Positions 1-8,686 of a stretch of 64,000 nt of DNA are shown here, piece by piece (positions within the stretch are counted from its first letter, which is position 1; the number at the start of each line of letters is the position of its first letter). The notes beneath the pieces are model-generated. The model made no database searches. It was not told the DNA's origin and was given only the letters and a program-made list of their open reading frames with translations. A program made the translations under genes and the position numbers. The DNA is from [Pantoea] beijingensis (GTDB lineage: Bacteria; Pseudomonadota; Gammaproteobacteria; Enterobacterales; Enterobacteriaceae), in contig NZ_CP071409.1 of NCBI RefSeq assembly GCF_022647505.1, forward strand, positions 1,364,001-1,428,000, in the 5' to 3' direction.

Positions 1-467
1 GGCAGCGTTGAGACCAGAATCAGGCTGTTATCCTGTCCATTCAGGAAATACATGGACCAGGTGCTGTTTTCCGCTCCCCATAAAGTATCAAGATAATTAG
101 ACATGCGCAGTGACATATCAAGCGTGCTGCTATCGTGTGAGCCGAATATTAAAGCTTCAGTCTTACGGCGTGTTTTTTCAAGATAGTAGACGTCAGGGCG
201 CAGACGCGTCTCTTGCTGACTATTTGGCGTTGCCCCTGCTGCACTGGCGGCAAGGTTTTCGTAAATCTGCCAGGTAGCGAAACGGTAGGTATCGATCCGT
301 TTTTGCATTGCATGAGTAATATCAGCCATTGCATAACGCTTTTCTGTCAGCCATGCATTCACCGCGTTATGGATCATAAATCCTAACGCCATCAGTAACA
401 CCAAGATGAATATCACAAAGAAGCGTGTGACATTGCTTGAGGTGAGGGGAAATTTATATGGCACCAT
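1..467 (-). CDS. rcsD: RcsD phosphotransfer protein, N-terminal part
   Basis: The reading frame runs off the left edge of the window, so only about 155 N-terminal residues are seen. RcsD passes phosphate from the sensor RcsC to the regulator RcsB in the envelope-stress phosphorelay and sits in the inner membrane. The sequence shows a hydrophobic segment near residues 14-33, then a periplasmic part with the conserved stretches YYLEKTRRKTEALIFGSHDS and NYLDTLWGAENSTWSMYFLN, which I recognise from E. coli RcsD. I chose ATG 467; an in-frame GTG at 482 is possible, and neither has a strong ribosome binding site. The upstream MFS gene ends only 20 bases before this ATG, so translational coupling is plausible. 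In E. coli rcsD is next to micF/ompC; here the MFS gene sits between them. Confidence 0.93.
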   Translation of the reverse strand, partial: MVPYKFPLTSSNVTRFFVIFILVLLMALGFMIHNAVNAWLTEKRYAMADITHAMQKRIDTYRFATWQIYENLAASAAGATPNSQQETRLRPDVYYLEKTRRKTEALIFGSHDSSTLDMSLRMSNYLDTLWGAENSTWSMYFLNGQDNSLILVSTL

Positions 468-487
468 AGCGTTACGTGACACCCAAA

Positions 488-1642
488 TTAACGTGTAACC
501 AGCCGGGCGCTGGCGGCAACAACCAAAAGCAGCGTGGCGATCGCGACGAAGGCGGTCGACAGGCTAAACCACTGAGAAACAAAACCGACCAATGCGGGTC
601 CTGCCAGGATACCTGCATATCCTATTGTCGTCATAGCGGAGATCGCCAGATTCACTGGCATGACTTCCTGTTTCCCTGCTGCACTAAACAGAACGGGAAC
701 GCTGTTTGATGCGCCGAAGCCGATCAGTAAGAAGGCGGCTAGTGAAACCATGCCGTGCTGGACGCTGACTGCGAGCAGTAAACCTGCCGCGGCGCAAAGC
801 GAACCACATAGTAATACCGACACGCTGCCAAAACGATGGACGATGCGATCGCCGCTTAACCGCCCGATAGTCATGGCGATTGAAAATATTGCGTAGCCTA
901 AACCGGCCTGTGACGCTGGCAAACCTTGAATATGCGTCAGGAAAATGGCGCTCCAGTCGAGCACCGCGCCTTCTGTGAGAAACAATATAAAGCACAAGGC
1001 ACCCAGAAACAGAACCCATCCTCGCGGTACAACAAACAGCGGCGTGCCGGACTGATGGAGGCGCTGGTTTAACAGATGCTTATGACAAGCCAAAAATAAC
1101 AGAGCAATAAGCGCAGAAACCATTAGCACAGACTGGAGAGGAGGAAGGCCTAGCCACAGTAGGGCGCTAATCAGCCCTGCGCCAACGATCCCGCCTATAC
1201 TAAAAAAACCGTGAAAGCCAGACATCATTGCACGCCGTGATGCTTTCTCAACTTCGACCGCCTGGATATTCATTGCCACATCGATAATGCCCATAGACGC
1301 ACCGAAAATCATCAGGCCTGGCGCGAGTAACAATGGGGTGGGTGAAATAACCAACAGCGGTAATACCAGCATGATACCGAGGCCGCTACTAATAATGACG
1401 CGCTTGCAGCCATATTTTCCGACTAACATCCCCGTCAGCGGCATCGCAAGCAGAGAACCGAGCCCCAAAAACAGTAACAAACCACCTAAAGAGGCATCGC
1501 TGACATCTATACGTTCTTTCGCGTAGGGAACCAGCGGGGCCCAGGCTGACATCCCCAGTCCGGCAATGAAAAAAACCACACGGGTTGCAAGCTGCGTGGC
1601 AAATGTCTGTTCCTTAGATTGTTCTGCTTCAATACTGGTCAT
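488..1642 (-). CDS. MFS transporter, YbjJ-like
   Basis: This 384-residue protein is a major facilitator superfamily permease with about twelve hydrophobic segments. The first cytoplasmic loop holds GMLVGKYGCKRV, a variant of the family's loop motif, and the region around FGASMGIIDVAMNIQAVEVE resembles E. coli YbjJ and other sugar-type or uncharacterised MFS proteins. The substrate cannot be told from sequence. The gene lies between rcsD (20 bases downstream) and the micF/ompC locus, reads with rcsD, and probably shares its transcript. The start is ATG 1642. Confidence 0.8.
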   Translation of the reverse strand: MTSIEAEQSKEQTFATQLATRVVFFIAGLGMSAWAPLVPYAKERIDVSDASLGGLLLFLGLGSLLAMPLTGMLVGKYGCKRVIISSGLGIMLVLPLLVISPTPLLLAPGLMIFGASMGIIDVAMNIQAVEVEKASRRAMMSGFHGFFSIGGIVGAGLISALLWLGLPPLQSVLMVSALIALLFLACHKHLLNQRLHQSGTPLFVVPRGWVLFLGALCFILFLTEGAVLDWSAIFLTHIQGLPASQAGLGYAIFSIAMTIGRLSGDRIVHRFGSVSVLLCGSLCAAAGLLLAVSVQHGMVSLAAFLLIGFGASNSVPVLFSAAGKQEVMPVNLAISAMTTIGYAGILAGPALVGFVSQWFSLSTAFVAIATLLLVVAASARLVTR

Positions 1643-2340
1643 TTATCTGCTTAAACCCTGGGCAATTGGCCGTTCTTTTTACCACATTAGCGCCTTCCGG
1701 AGAATGGAAAACAGCGTTATGGCATGACAAACGCTTTGTTTATAGCGCGTCATTAGAAAGCGATAGAGCTTAATAACTGATAAAAACGCTATTGTTAATG
1801 TAAATCTCCTCAGAAATCCTTATTTCCGGATATATCCTGGGCTATTTGCCTCGTTCACTCTTTTACCGTGCTAAGTTTGACTGCCGTTGCGTATATCAAT
1901 GCCATTGCCGCCGTCATCTGAGAGGTATTGTCCTGAGCTTACACTGTAATGTACGCACGGCGACTTAGGCCCTGTCTTTGTCCTGGATGTACTTAATGAG
2001 TGACTGTTTGAATCGGCCACGCCCTGTGATGTAAATTATTTTTGCTACAGTGCCATATTATTCAACTGAGAAAATTTGAGAGTCTCTGGAGTGAATGCAG
2101 ATGTATCTAAATAAGGTAATTAACATACTGAGTTATAGAGATTATTTTTCTTCTTAAAATGAGAGTTCAAAAATATCCCTTTCCTGTTTTATTGATTTTT
2201 TTAATTAATTAAGTCCGTTGGAAACGGCTTTTTCTTGAACATTCAGGGAAGCATTCTTGAGAAGAAATGTGGTGAGGTGATGACTTATTTATTGCGAAGA
2301 GAGCAAGTTTACGATTAATGACATTTCCTGAAGAGAACTT
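1643..2340. other. Intergenic region, no gene seen
   Basis: About 700 bases between the MFS gene and micF, AT-rich toward micF. I see no convincing reading frame, no strong terminator hairpin with a T-run and no repeat. The part near 1643-1800 probably holds the promoter of the MFS/rcsD transcript, but I cannot point to its boxes with confidence. Confidence 0.5.
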
Positions 2341-2434
2341 AAAAAAAAGCCGAACCAGAGGTTCGGCGAGAATAAGGGTGAAAACATCTCATTCGGGGTG
2401 AATGAAGGTAATAATCAAATAAAATGATGATAGC
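2341..2434 (-). ncRNA. micF: MicF small regulatory RNA
   Basis: Read on the minus strand, the RNA starts GCTATCATCATTTTATTTG at 2434. This is the conserved MicF 5' segment that base-pairs with the ompF ribosome binding site. It ends with a GC-rich hairpin, GCCGAACC-tct-GGTTCGGC, followed by eight T, a standard Rho-independent terminator that Hfq also binds. The position, divergent from the ompC-type porin about 340 bases away, matches E. coli. MicF is known to repress ompF translation and several other mRNAs. No ompF-type gene is in this window. Length is about 94 nt, as in the family. Confidence 0.9.
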
Positions 2435-2727
2435 GGAATCTATTTTATAGTCTGATCGCTGAATATTTTTATCATTCAGTGCTCAGGAAGGGTTTTTTGT
2501 CAACTTATTGATTTTAATATTAAATATTAATTATTTGATATTAAGTGCGCTTTTTTTAGTTCCAAATGGTGTTTAAAAGTTCCGCAAAAATTACATTTTG
2601 TAGTATCTGTCCGGTGCTTTGAAACAGTTTCGGAAATTTAGTAGCATTTTCTTTATAGATTATTACTCCCCACGTTATGACAATGGCCTTGCAGCTGAAT
2701 TTTTATACATTCAGACGCAGTGGTGAA
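2435..2727 (+). promoter_or_regulatory. micF/ompC divergent regulatory region with candidate OmpR sites
   Basis: TTACATTTTGTAGTATCTGT at 2591-2610 closely matches the first OmpR site (C1) upstream of E. coli ompC, and GCTTTGAAACAGTTTCGGAA at 2616-2635 fits as the next site. In E. coli phosphorylated OmpR binds here and activates both ompC and micF. The region is AT-rich. I did not assign the -10 and -35 boxes. Confidence 0.6.
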
Positions 2728-2757
2728 TAAGGCACATAACTATAAGGCACATAACTA
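2728..2757 (+). repeat. Perfect 15-bp tandem duplication in the ompC leader
   Basis: The unit TAAGGCACATAACTA occurs twice head to tail (2728-2742 and 2743-2757), directly before the ribosome binding site AGAGGG (2757-2762) and 12 bases before the ATG. In E. coli this part of the leader (one copy, gcatataacagaggg) is the target of sRNAs that pair near the start of ompC. Confidence 0.95.
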
Positions 2758-2769
2758 GAGGGTACAAAA

Positions 2770-3873
2770 ATGAAACTTCGAGTTCTATCCCTGATGGTCC
2801 CGGCATTGATGGTAGCCGGCTCAGCCGGTGCTGCTGAGATCTATAATAAAGATGGTAATAAATTTGACCTGTTCGGTAAGGTCAATGGCCTGCACTATTT
2901 TTCTGACGACAACGGTTCTGACGGCGATCAGTCCTATGTACGTTTTGGTTTTAAAGGTGAAACACAAATCTCCGACCAGCTTACGGGTTATGGTCAGTGG
3001 GAATATGAAGCATCGCTTCATAACGCAGAGTCTGAAGGTACGGCTGATAGCCATACGCGTGTTGGCTTTGCTGGCGTGAAGTTTGGTGAGGCTGGCTCTT
3101 TTGACTATGGTCGTAATTACGGTGTGGCCTATGACATCGGTGCATGGACTGACGTTATGCCGGAGTTTGGTGGGGATACTTATGGCGCTGATAACTTTAT
3201 GTTCCAGCGTGCGAATGGTGTAGCTACTTACCGTAACAGTGACTTCTTTGGCTTGGTTAATGGTTTGAATTTTGCCGTTCAGTACCAGGGTAAAAATGGT
3301 AACGGTACTGAGTCACCAAATGGTCGTGATGTTTTGGGACAAAATGGTGACGGATGGGGAATGTCGACCACTTATGATCTGGGCGAAGGCTTTGGTATTG
3401 GTGCAGCAATGTTCTCTTCAGATCGTACTAACGATCAGAACAACGCTGACGTATTGGGCAGCGGTGATAAGGCAACTGCGTATACGGGCGGTCTGAAATA
3501 TGATGCCAACAACATCTATCTGGCAGCGATGTATACCCGTTCTTATAATGCTACGCGTTTTGGTAGCAGTGATTCCGATGCTTTTGGTTACGCGGATAAA
3601 GCGGATAACTGGGAACTGGTTGCTCAGTATCAATTTGATTTTGGTCTGCGTCCATCTTTGGGCTATGTCACCTCTCGGGGTACCAGCGTCCAGGGATTTG
3701 GCAAAGAGAACCTGAAACAATATATTGATATTGGCGCGACCTACTATTTCAATAAAAACATGTCTACTTATGTTGATTATGAGATCAACCTACTGGATGA
3801 CAACGACTTCACCAGAGCAGCCGGTATCAGTACCGATGATATTGTAGCACTGGGCTTGGTTTATCAGTTCTAA
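2770..3873 (+). CDS. ompC: Outer membrane porin, OmpC type
   Basis: A general trimeric porin of 367 residues for passive diffusion of small hydrophilic solutes. The first 21 residues form a signal peptide ending [13 protein letters not shown], the usual mature start of OmpC/OmpF/PhoE porins. The constriction-loop motif PEFGGDTYG is present, and the chain ends with LGLVYQF, whose C-terminal Phe is the outer-membrane assembly signal. Its place beside micF and rcsD marks it as the ompC orthologue rather than ompF, although one porin here may do both jobs. Regulation is expected through OmpR and leader-binding sRNAs. The start ATG has a good AGAGGG site. Confidence 0.93.
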   Translation: MKLRVLSLMVPALMVAGSAGAAEIYNKDGNKFDLFGKVNGLHYFSDDNGSDGDQSYVRFGFKGETQISDQLTGYGQWEYEASLHNAESEGTADSHTRVGFAGVKFGEAGSFDYGRNYGVAYDIGAWTDVMPEFGGDTYGADNFMFQRANGVATYRNSDFFGLVNGLNFAVQYQGKNGNGTESPNGRDVLGQNGDGWGMSTTYDLGEGFGIGAAMFSSDRTNDQNNADVLGSGDKATAYTGGLKYDANNIYLAAMYTRSYNATRFGSSDSDAFGYADKADNWELVAQYQFDFGLRPSLGYVTSRGTSVQGFGKENLKQYIDIGATYYFNKNMSTYVDYEINLLDDNDFTRAAGISTDDIVALGLVYQF

Positions 3874-3894
3874 GTGCGTGGGAGCGTAGGCCTC

Positions 3895-4461
3895 CTACGC
3901 TCCCAATATTACCCCCAGTGCCAGCTCTAACTGCCTGACAATTTTTTCTGCATCTTTCCCTATTTGCACCTGCACAACTGCACCATCTACCAGCATGGCG
4001 ATAGTCTCCGCTGTTAACTGTTGATGGGCAGGTAAGTGTCTAGTGATTTCGCTTTGCATAGCTTGTTTATGTTGTTGCACGATTTCTAATGCTGCGGGTA
4101 ATGTATCGGCCAGTTCCGTTGCAACATTGATAAATGCGCAGCCGCGAAAGCTCTCCTCCCTAAACCAGCTTAACAATGCGGCAGGCAGTGCCCGGTAGAA
4201 AGGGGCATCACACAGTGCCTGTTCCAACGTGCTTTGGAATCCATCCATCCAACGTAAATGGCGGCGACGTAAGAACGTCAGTACCAGATCGTCCTTAGCT
4301 GCAAAATGACGATAAAAGGTGACTTTTGTTACACCTGCGTTAGCGATGATTTTATCGACGCCTGTAGCACGGATGCCATTTTGATAGAACAGCTGTTGAG
4401 CGCTATTAATGATGCGTTCAGCAGCGCTGGCTTTAGGGTCAAAGGGATCAGGTAGCAGCAT
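3895..4461 (-). CDS. TetR-family transcriptional regulator
   Basis: A 188-residue repressor-type protein. Residues 10-55 form the TetR DNA-binding domain, with RIINSAQQLFYQNG and the recognition helix GVTKVTFYRHFAAKDDLV. The remaining helical part would bind an unknown ligand. It is divergent from the DUF1348 gene, and the 95-base gap between them holds two near-identical palindromes, so it very likely represses itself and its neighbour. The gene ends 21 bases after ompC, convergent with it, and has no other relation to the porin. Confidence 0.88.
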   Translation of the reverse strand: MLLPDPFDPKASAAERIINSAQQLFYQNGIRATGVDKIIANAGVTKVTFYRHFAAKDDLVLTFLRRRHLRWMDGFQSTLEQALCDAPFYRALPAALLSWFREESFRGCAFINVATELADTLPAALEIVQQHKQAMQSEITRHLPAHQQLTAETIAMLVDGAVVQVQIGKDAEKIVRQLELALGVILGA

Positions 4462-4483
4462 TTACTCTCTCACTTAAAAAAAA

Positions 4484-4501
4484 GTAGACAACCCTGTCTA
4501 C
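4484..4501. promoter_or_regulatory. TetR operator 1 (candidate)
   Basis: GTAGACA-accc-TGTCTAC is a palindrome with 7-bp arms and a 4-base centre. It lies 23 bases before the TetR start, where binding would block the repressor's own promoter. Confidence 0.75.
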
Positions 4502-4518
4502 ATGAGACAGGATAATGC

Positions 4519-4540
4519 AAGTAGACAAACCTGTCTACTT
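4519..4540. promoter_or_regulatory. TetR operator 2 (candidate)
   Basis: AAGTAGACA-aacc-TGTCTACTT is a palindrome with 9-bp arms that repeats the first operator 37 bases away. It lies 16 bases before the DUF1348 start codon, so binding would control that gene. Confidence 0.75.
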
Positions 4541-4556
4541 GCTTATGGAGGTCAAT

Positions 4557-5015
4557 ATGTCTTTAGTTCCCCCGTACAATTTCGATACCGCTACACAAAA
4601 AGTCAGAATGGCGGAAGATGCGTGGAATTCACGTGATGCGAAACGTGTCGCCCAGGTTTATTCAACAGACACGCGTTGGCGAAATCGTGCAGAATTTGTC
4701 AATGGACGCGATGGGGTTGAAGGGTTTTTAACCCGTAAATGGGAAAATGAGATTGAATATCGATTAATTAAGGAGCTCTGGGCATGGCAAAATGATGTGA
4801 TTGCTGTGCGTTTTGCTTATGAGTGGAAAGATGACAGCGGGAACTGGTTTCGCAGTTATGGCAATGAAAACTGGCGTTTTGGTGCCGATGGTCTAATGGT
4901 TGAGCGCTTTGCCTGCATTAACGATTTGCCGATTAAAGAGAGCGAACGCTTATTCCATTGGCCATTGGGCCGTCGTCCTGACGATCATCCAGGATTGAGT
5001 GAGCTGGGTTGCTAA
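4557..5015 (+). CDS. DUF1348 / NTF2-like protein
   Basis: A 152-residue protein of the DUF1348 family, a cone-shaped NTF2/SnoaL-like fold. Recognisable stretches are [32 protein letters not shown] and [11 protein letters not shown], plus a C-terminal [14 protein letters not shown]. Its biochemical role is not established; members are often next to TetR regulators, as here. I chose ATG 4557 because it has the site GGAGGT 5 bases upstream. An earlier in-frame ATG at 4515 would place the second operator inside the coding region. Expression is probably derepressed by the TetR ligand. Confidence 0.85.
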   Translation: MSLVPPYNFDTATQKVRMAEDAWNSRDAKRVAQVYSTDTRWRNRAEFVNGRDGVEGFLTRKWENEIEYRLIKELWAWQNDVIAVRFAYEWKDDSGNWFRSYGNENWRFGADGLMVERFACINDLPIKESERLFHWPLGRRPDDHPGLSELGC

Positions 5016-5133
5016 GCGTCATCTTATTCAGATCCCGCTTATATTATTATTCCTCACCACTTCTGCTATCCGACTCAGGCAGTATCAGCACGTATACCGG
5101 CTTCTACGGATACTGTCTGATAGGAGATACAGC

Positions 5134-5217
5134 ATGTCTACATCAATAGAAAATTCTCTTTGCTGCTACATTGTACGTGCTTCTGGCCCATATTCCCTGC
5201 CTCATCATGTAGTCTGA
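5134..5217 (+). CDS. Possible 27-residue small protein
   Basis: ATG 5134 is preceded by TAGGAGATACAGC, a good ribosome binding site with proper spacing, and the frame runs 27 codons (MSTSIENSLCCYIVRASG...) to TGA. I recognise no family. It contains two adjacent Cys and no membrane segment. The 425 bases between the DUF1348 gene and the next hairpin hold nothing else I can support, so this may be chance. Confidence 0.2.
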   Translation: MSTSIENSLCCYIVRASGPYSLPHHVV

Positions 5218-5409
5218 ATGCCGAATATCTTCTCTGATAGTTTTGCAAGTATTCATTCAACCCAGCCTCAAACCGTCTCCGGAAGTAGCATGGCGATCGC
5301 CATATCAACATGGCGTGTAAAGCAGGAGGGAATAGGGTGGGAATCCAATCCAAACATGAGAACTAATGAAGTTACTTGCGTAAGAAGGTTACGGATGCTC
5401 TAGAGAGGT

Positions 5410-5431
5410 AAAAGGCCCCGTAAGCAGGGCC
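5410..5431 (-). terminator. Rho-independent terminator of the small membrane protein gene
   Basis: On the minus strand the hairpin GGCCC-tgcttacg-GGGCC is followed by TTTT, 12 bases after the stop codon of the 36-residue gene. Confidence 0.7.
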
Positions 5432-5442
5432 GTGAAAGTGAG

Positions 5443-5553
5443 TTATCTATGGCGTTGGCGATGAAGAGATTTAGTGCGCGATTCTTTATAATACTTATAG
5501 CCGGAAAAAATCACTAACCCGACAAGAATGATGAGGAGCGCGATATTATTCAT
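5443..5553 (-). CDS. 36-residue single-span membrane protein
   Basis: A short gene encoding MNNIALLIILVGLVIFSG followed by YKYYKESRTKSLHRQRHR. Residues 3-18 form one hydrophobic helix, and the tail is strongly basic, which by the positive-inside rule points to an N-out, C-in inner-membrane protein. Support for its being real: AAGGAG placed 6 bases before the ATG, and a terminator hairpin with T-run 12 bases after the stop. It has its own transcription unit between the DUF1348 gene and apbE. I do not recognise the family. Small membrane proteins of this size often modulate a larger membrane partner, but nothing here shows which. Confidence 0.7.
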   Translation of the reverse strand: MNNIALLIILVGLVIFSGYKYYKESRTKSLHRQRHR

Positions 5554-5844
5554 AAGGGTCTCCTTTTCGTGAATAAAGAATACCCGCCACGCTTGACCTT
5601 ATAGCGATGTTTATCATCGGCTTATCGTGAAGAGAAAGGTGCTATTCAGCCTCTGGCCGATTTCACGTTACACTCGTAGCGCGATGTAAAACCCGCGTTT
5701 TGGGTACCCTGGTCGGCTGAGATCGTTGCCTCAGAAAGATCATAGTGGCGTGCCATAGCGGCATGGTCAAGGCAGTTTTGTACACTTTACAATCGGTTAA
5801 TGATTTGAATAAAGGCTTTACAAAGATTCATAAAAGGTAGGTTT

Positions 5845-6891
5845 ATGCGGTTTATTCTATTGTGTGGTGGATTATTTCTGGCATGTTTGATGCTGGCGAG
5901 TTGTGATGAAAAAAATAATAATGTCGGCGAGCCTTTGGTGCTGGAAGGAAAAACCATGGGGACTTACTGGCGTGTGAGCCTGGCCAGCGTGGACCACGCG
6001 CGAGCGTTGGCATTGCGTACGCTAATTCAGCAACAGCTGGATGCGGATGATGGTGAATTGTCTACGTGGAAAAATAATTCTGCATTATCCCGCTTCAATC
6101 AGTATCGTGGCGATCGTCCGCAGCCCATTAGCGAAAATATGGCGGATATCATTACGCAGGCACTGCGAATTGGTAAGGAAACACAGGGAGCAATGGATAT
6201 TACCGTTGGACCATTGGTCAACCTGTGGGGTTTTGGTCCGGATAAGCAACCCAATAAAATACCGCGACAAGCCGATATCGACGCAGCTCGGTCCTTAACC
6301 GGCTTACAGCACCTGAAAGTGATTCAACGCGCCGAAGGACAGTGGCTGCAAAAAGATCTGCCTGCACTGTATCTCGATCTCTCAACGGTAGGTGAAGGGT
6401 TTGCTACCGATCATCTTGCGCGCCTGATGGAGCAAGAGGGCATCAATAACTATCTGGTTTCGGTTGGTGGCGCGGTACTGACGCGAGGTAAAAACGCACA
6501 GAATAAACCCTGGCGTGTGGCGATCCAGAAACCGACTGATAAAGAAAATGCCGTAGAGGAAATTGTCGATCTCCAGGGGCATGGTATCAGTACTTCCGGG
6601 AGCTACCGGAATTATTACGAACTGGAGGGTAAGCGCCTTTCGCATGTCATCGATCCTCGCACCGGACGACCCATTGAACATAAGCTGGTTTCTGCCACCG
6701 TGATTGCTACCACCGCACTGGAAGCTGATGGCTGGGATACCGGATTAATGGTGCTGGGAACCGAGAAAGCAATGCAATTGGCGCGGCAACAAAAACTGGC
6801 GGTTTATCTGATCACGCGACAAGGTGATAGCTTTAGCCACTGGATGTCACCGCAGTTTGAGGCATTTATCCTTAAACGCAGTGAACGATGA
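5845..6891 (+). CDS. apbE: FAD:protein FMN transferase, lipoprotein
   Basis: ApbE transfers FMN from FAD to a Thr in target flavoproteins such as the NqrC and RnfG subunits. Residues 1-20 are a lipoprotein signal ending LASC, so the mature protein is anchored on the periplasmic side. Family motifs seen are GKTMGTYWRV at the start of the domain, NLWGFGP, the DLSTVGEGFATD region, VGGAVLTRG, and near the C-terminus SHVIDPRTGRPI with TALEADGWDTGLMVLG, which carries the metal-binding Asp/Thr. At 348 residues it has the usual length. The alkB gene follows after 31 bases, as in E. coli minus ada, so they may share a transcript. Confidence 0.95.
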   Translation: MRFILLCGGLFLACLMLASCDEKNNNVGEPLVLEGKTMGTYWRVSLASVDHARALALRTLIQQQLDADDGELSTWKNNSALSRFNQYRGDRPQPISENMADIITQALRIGKETQGAMDITVGPLVNLWGFGPDKQPNKIPRQADIDAARSLTGLQHLKVIQRAEGQWLQKDLPALYLDLSTVGEGFATDHLARLMEQEGINNYLVSVGGAVLTRGKNAQNKPWRVAIQKPTDKENAVEEIVDLQGHGISTSGSYRNYYELEGKRLSHVIDPRTGRPIEHKLVSATVIATTALEADGWDTGLMVLGTEKAMQLARQQKLAVYLITRQGDSFSHWMSPQFEAFILKRSER

Positions 6892-6922
6892 TAGTTACAG
6901 CGATATCAGGCAGGAGTTTTTT

Positions 6923-7564
6923 ATGCTCGACCTCTTTAGCGATGAAATTCCGTGGTCGGAACCACTGGCTGAAGGCGCGGTTATACTGCGTCGTCAGGTT
7001 CGCGATGATGCAGAGACGTTGTTAAAAGTAATAAATGAGATTGCGTTACGTAATCCATTTTATCATCGCATCACACCGGGTGGGCATCGGATGTCGGTCG
7101 CAATGACTCACTGTGGGGACTTTGGCTGGTCCTCCGATGCGCAAGGATATCATTATACCGATCGTGATGTGGAGACAGGGCAGAAATGGCCGCCGATGCC
7201 CGAGTGCTTTCGGCAGCTGGCGGCAGATGCTGCGAGTCAGGCAGGGTTTCCACATTTTAATCCGGATGCCTGCCTTATTAACCGCTACGAACCCGGCACC
7301 AAACTGACATTACATCAGGATAAGGATGAACGTGACTTGCGTCAGCCGATCGTCTCAGTATCGCTTGGGCTACCTGCGGTGTTTCAATTTGGTGGTTTTG
7401 AACGTAGCGATGCGGCGCAGCGGGTATTGCTGGAACATGGTGATGTCGTTGTGTGGGGGGGACCATCGCGCTTACGTTTTCACGGTATCCTGCCGCTTAA
7501 ATTCGGGGTACATCCACTGGCAGGTGCTTTTCGTTATAACATTACCTTCCGCAGAGCCCGCTAG
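6923..7564 (+). CDS. alkB: Alpha-ketoglutarate-dependent DNA repair dioxygenase AlkB
   Basis: AlkB removes methyl groups from 1-methyladenine and 3-methylcytosine by oxidation, using Fe(II) and 2-oxoglutarate. The 213-residue protein shows the iron ligands in TLHQDKDE (His-x-Asp) and in LRFHGILPL (distal His), and the 2-oxoglutarate-binding arginines at the end in RYNITFRR. The N-terminal DLFSDEIPWSEPLAEGAVIL is typical. I chose ATG 6923 because CAGGAG lies upstream; longer in-frame starts reach into apbE. No ada gene accompanies it, unlike in E. coli, so induction by alkylation is not obvious from the sequence. Confidence 0.95.
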   Translation: MLDLFSDEIPWSEPLAEGAVILRRQVRDDAETLLKVINEIALRNPFYHRITPGGHRMSVAMTHCGDFGWSSDAQGYHYTDRDVETGQKWPPMPECFRQLAADAASQAGFPHFNPDACLINRYEPGTKLTLHQDKDERDLRQPIVSVSLGLPAVFQFGGFERSDAAQRVLLEHGDVVVWGGPSRLRFHGILPLKFGVHPLAGAFRYNITFRRAR

Positions 7565-7750
7565 TTCGTAAAGGGAAGGAGGTCTTCCTTGGCGCCCATT
7601 ACTCGATTCTGTCTGGCGCGCTGCGCATTGCTCAAATGATGTGAGCAAAGACCTTTCGCAGCTAACGTATTTTGTTCGAAGAAATAAGCATTTTACAGTG
7701 TTTTTTCCGCAGGTTCTAATGATGCTAAGGATGAGCACAGGAGAAATGCG

Positions 7751-7915
7751 ATGAAAAAATGTTGGCGCTATTTTATCCATGTTTTTCGACAGTCATCCTG
7801 CGGAAGGGCTGTTGATAGCTGCCGAGTTATTGAAGCTATGATACCAATGGTTGAGCTTTATGGTGTCACTGTTCATGATCTTCCCACTGCGCGCCTGGAT
7901 CGTGAGCCACGCTAA
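7751..7915 (+). CDS. Possible 54-residue hypothetical protein
   Basis: ATG 7751 follows ACAGGAGAAATGCG, a reasonable ribosome binding site. The frame (MKKCWRYFIHVFRQSSCGRAVD...) ends at 7915, overlapping the stop of the convergent phosphopantetheinyl transferase gene by four bases. The product is basic at its start with three Cys and no clear domain. I recognise nothing and cannot exclude a chance frame. Confidence 0.3.
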   Translation: MKKCWRYFIHVFRQSSCGRAVDSCRVIEAMIPMVELYGVTVHDLPTARLDREPR

Positions 7916-8640
7916 TTATCGATGATTAGTGTTGTGATTTCATCATTATCATGCAGAAAATAGCCATGGAAACAACGGCCTGCGGGAAAATCTTGATGTA
8001 GAGAATGGGTAAGCCGCAATATGGCTTCGTTATTATACTGGTCGATCGCAATGACCTCAGCGCTGTGGAAATCGATAAATTGTCGTAAGCCGGGGAATAG
8101 CGCTTTATACAAGCTTTCTTTAAAGGAGAAGATCAATGTGAGGGCCGCAGCAAACGATAGTCCTGACTCGATAAGCCGCTTATGTTCGTTGGGGGAAAGG
8201 ATACTCTGATAAATATTTTCAGCTGTTGCTGGTGTCATCACGTGTTCTACATCGACTCCAATCAGCGTTTTGGTACGCTGAGTCGTGACGATCACCGCAC
8301 GTTGATAGCAATGCGACAGAGAACCGATCACTCCCTTTGGCCATATTGGCACACGATCGCTATCATTTTTCAGTAAAAAATCTGTAATGCCACAGGTTTC
8401 TAACAGCCTGCGAGTGGCATACCGGCTGGCGAGATACTCAGCGCGACGCTTCTTTACTGCTTTTTGAAGGTGAGTCGGCACCGTAATAGCATAATCAGAG
8501 AATAGCTTTTCGTGGAAATTTGACAACGAGAAACGGATTTCAGCTATTTTGCTTTGTTGTAATTGTGGCAAATCACCGCAGCATAATGCAGTAATGAAAT
8601 CAGTTTCGACAGGTGTCATTGGGCAGAGGCGAGCAAACAT
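7912..8640 (-). CDS. 4'-phosphopantetheinyl transferase (EntD/Sfp type)
   Basis: The enzyme moves the phosphopantetheine arm of coenzyme A onto a Ser of carrier domains, such as those of siderophore or polyketide synthetases. The order of motifs is clear in the 242 residues: KRRAEYLASRYATRRLL near 68-84, WPKGVIGSLSHC near 112-123, the metal-binding IGVDVEHV near 137-144, and LIFSFKESLYKALFP near 176-190, where FSxKESxxKA is diagnostic. It is longer at the N-terminus than the minimal Sfp core and resembles EntD-type enzymes. No carrier-protein gene lies nearby, so its partner is elsewhere. A strong hairpin sits 47 bases upstream of the start. Confidence 0.9.
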   Translation of the reverse strand: MFARLCPMTPVETDFITALCCGDLPQLQQSKIAEIRFSLSNFHEKLFSDYAITVPTHLQKAVKKRRAEYLASRYATRRLLETCGITDFLLKNDSDRVPIWPKGVIGSLSHCYQRAVIVTTQRTKTLIGVDVEHVMTPATAENIYQSILSPNEHKRLIESGLSFAAALTLIFSFKESLYKALFPGLRQFIDFHSAEVIAIDQYNNEAILRLTHSLHQDFPAGRCFHGYFLHDNDEITTLIIDN

Positions 8641-8686
8641 CGTTATCGCACGGGTGACGGGGCAGGTGCAGATTTAAGCAGGATTT

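Noticed and set aside
4515..4556. Longer start for the DUF1348 gene
   Set aside because: It would run through the palindromic operator and lacks a ribosome binding site, whereas ATG 4557 has GGAGGT.
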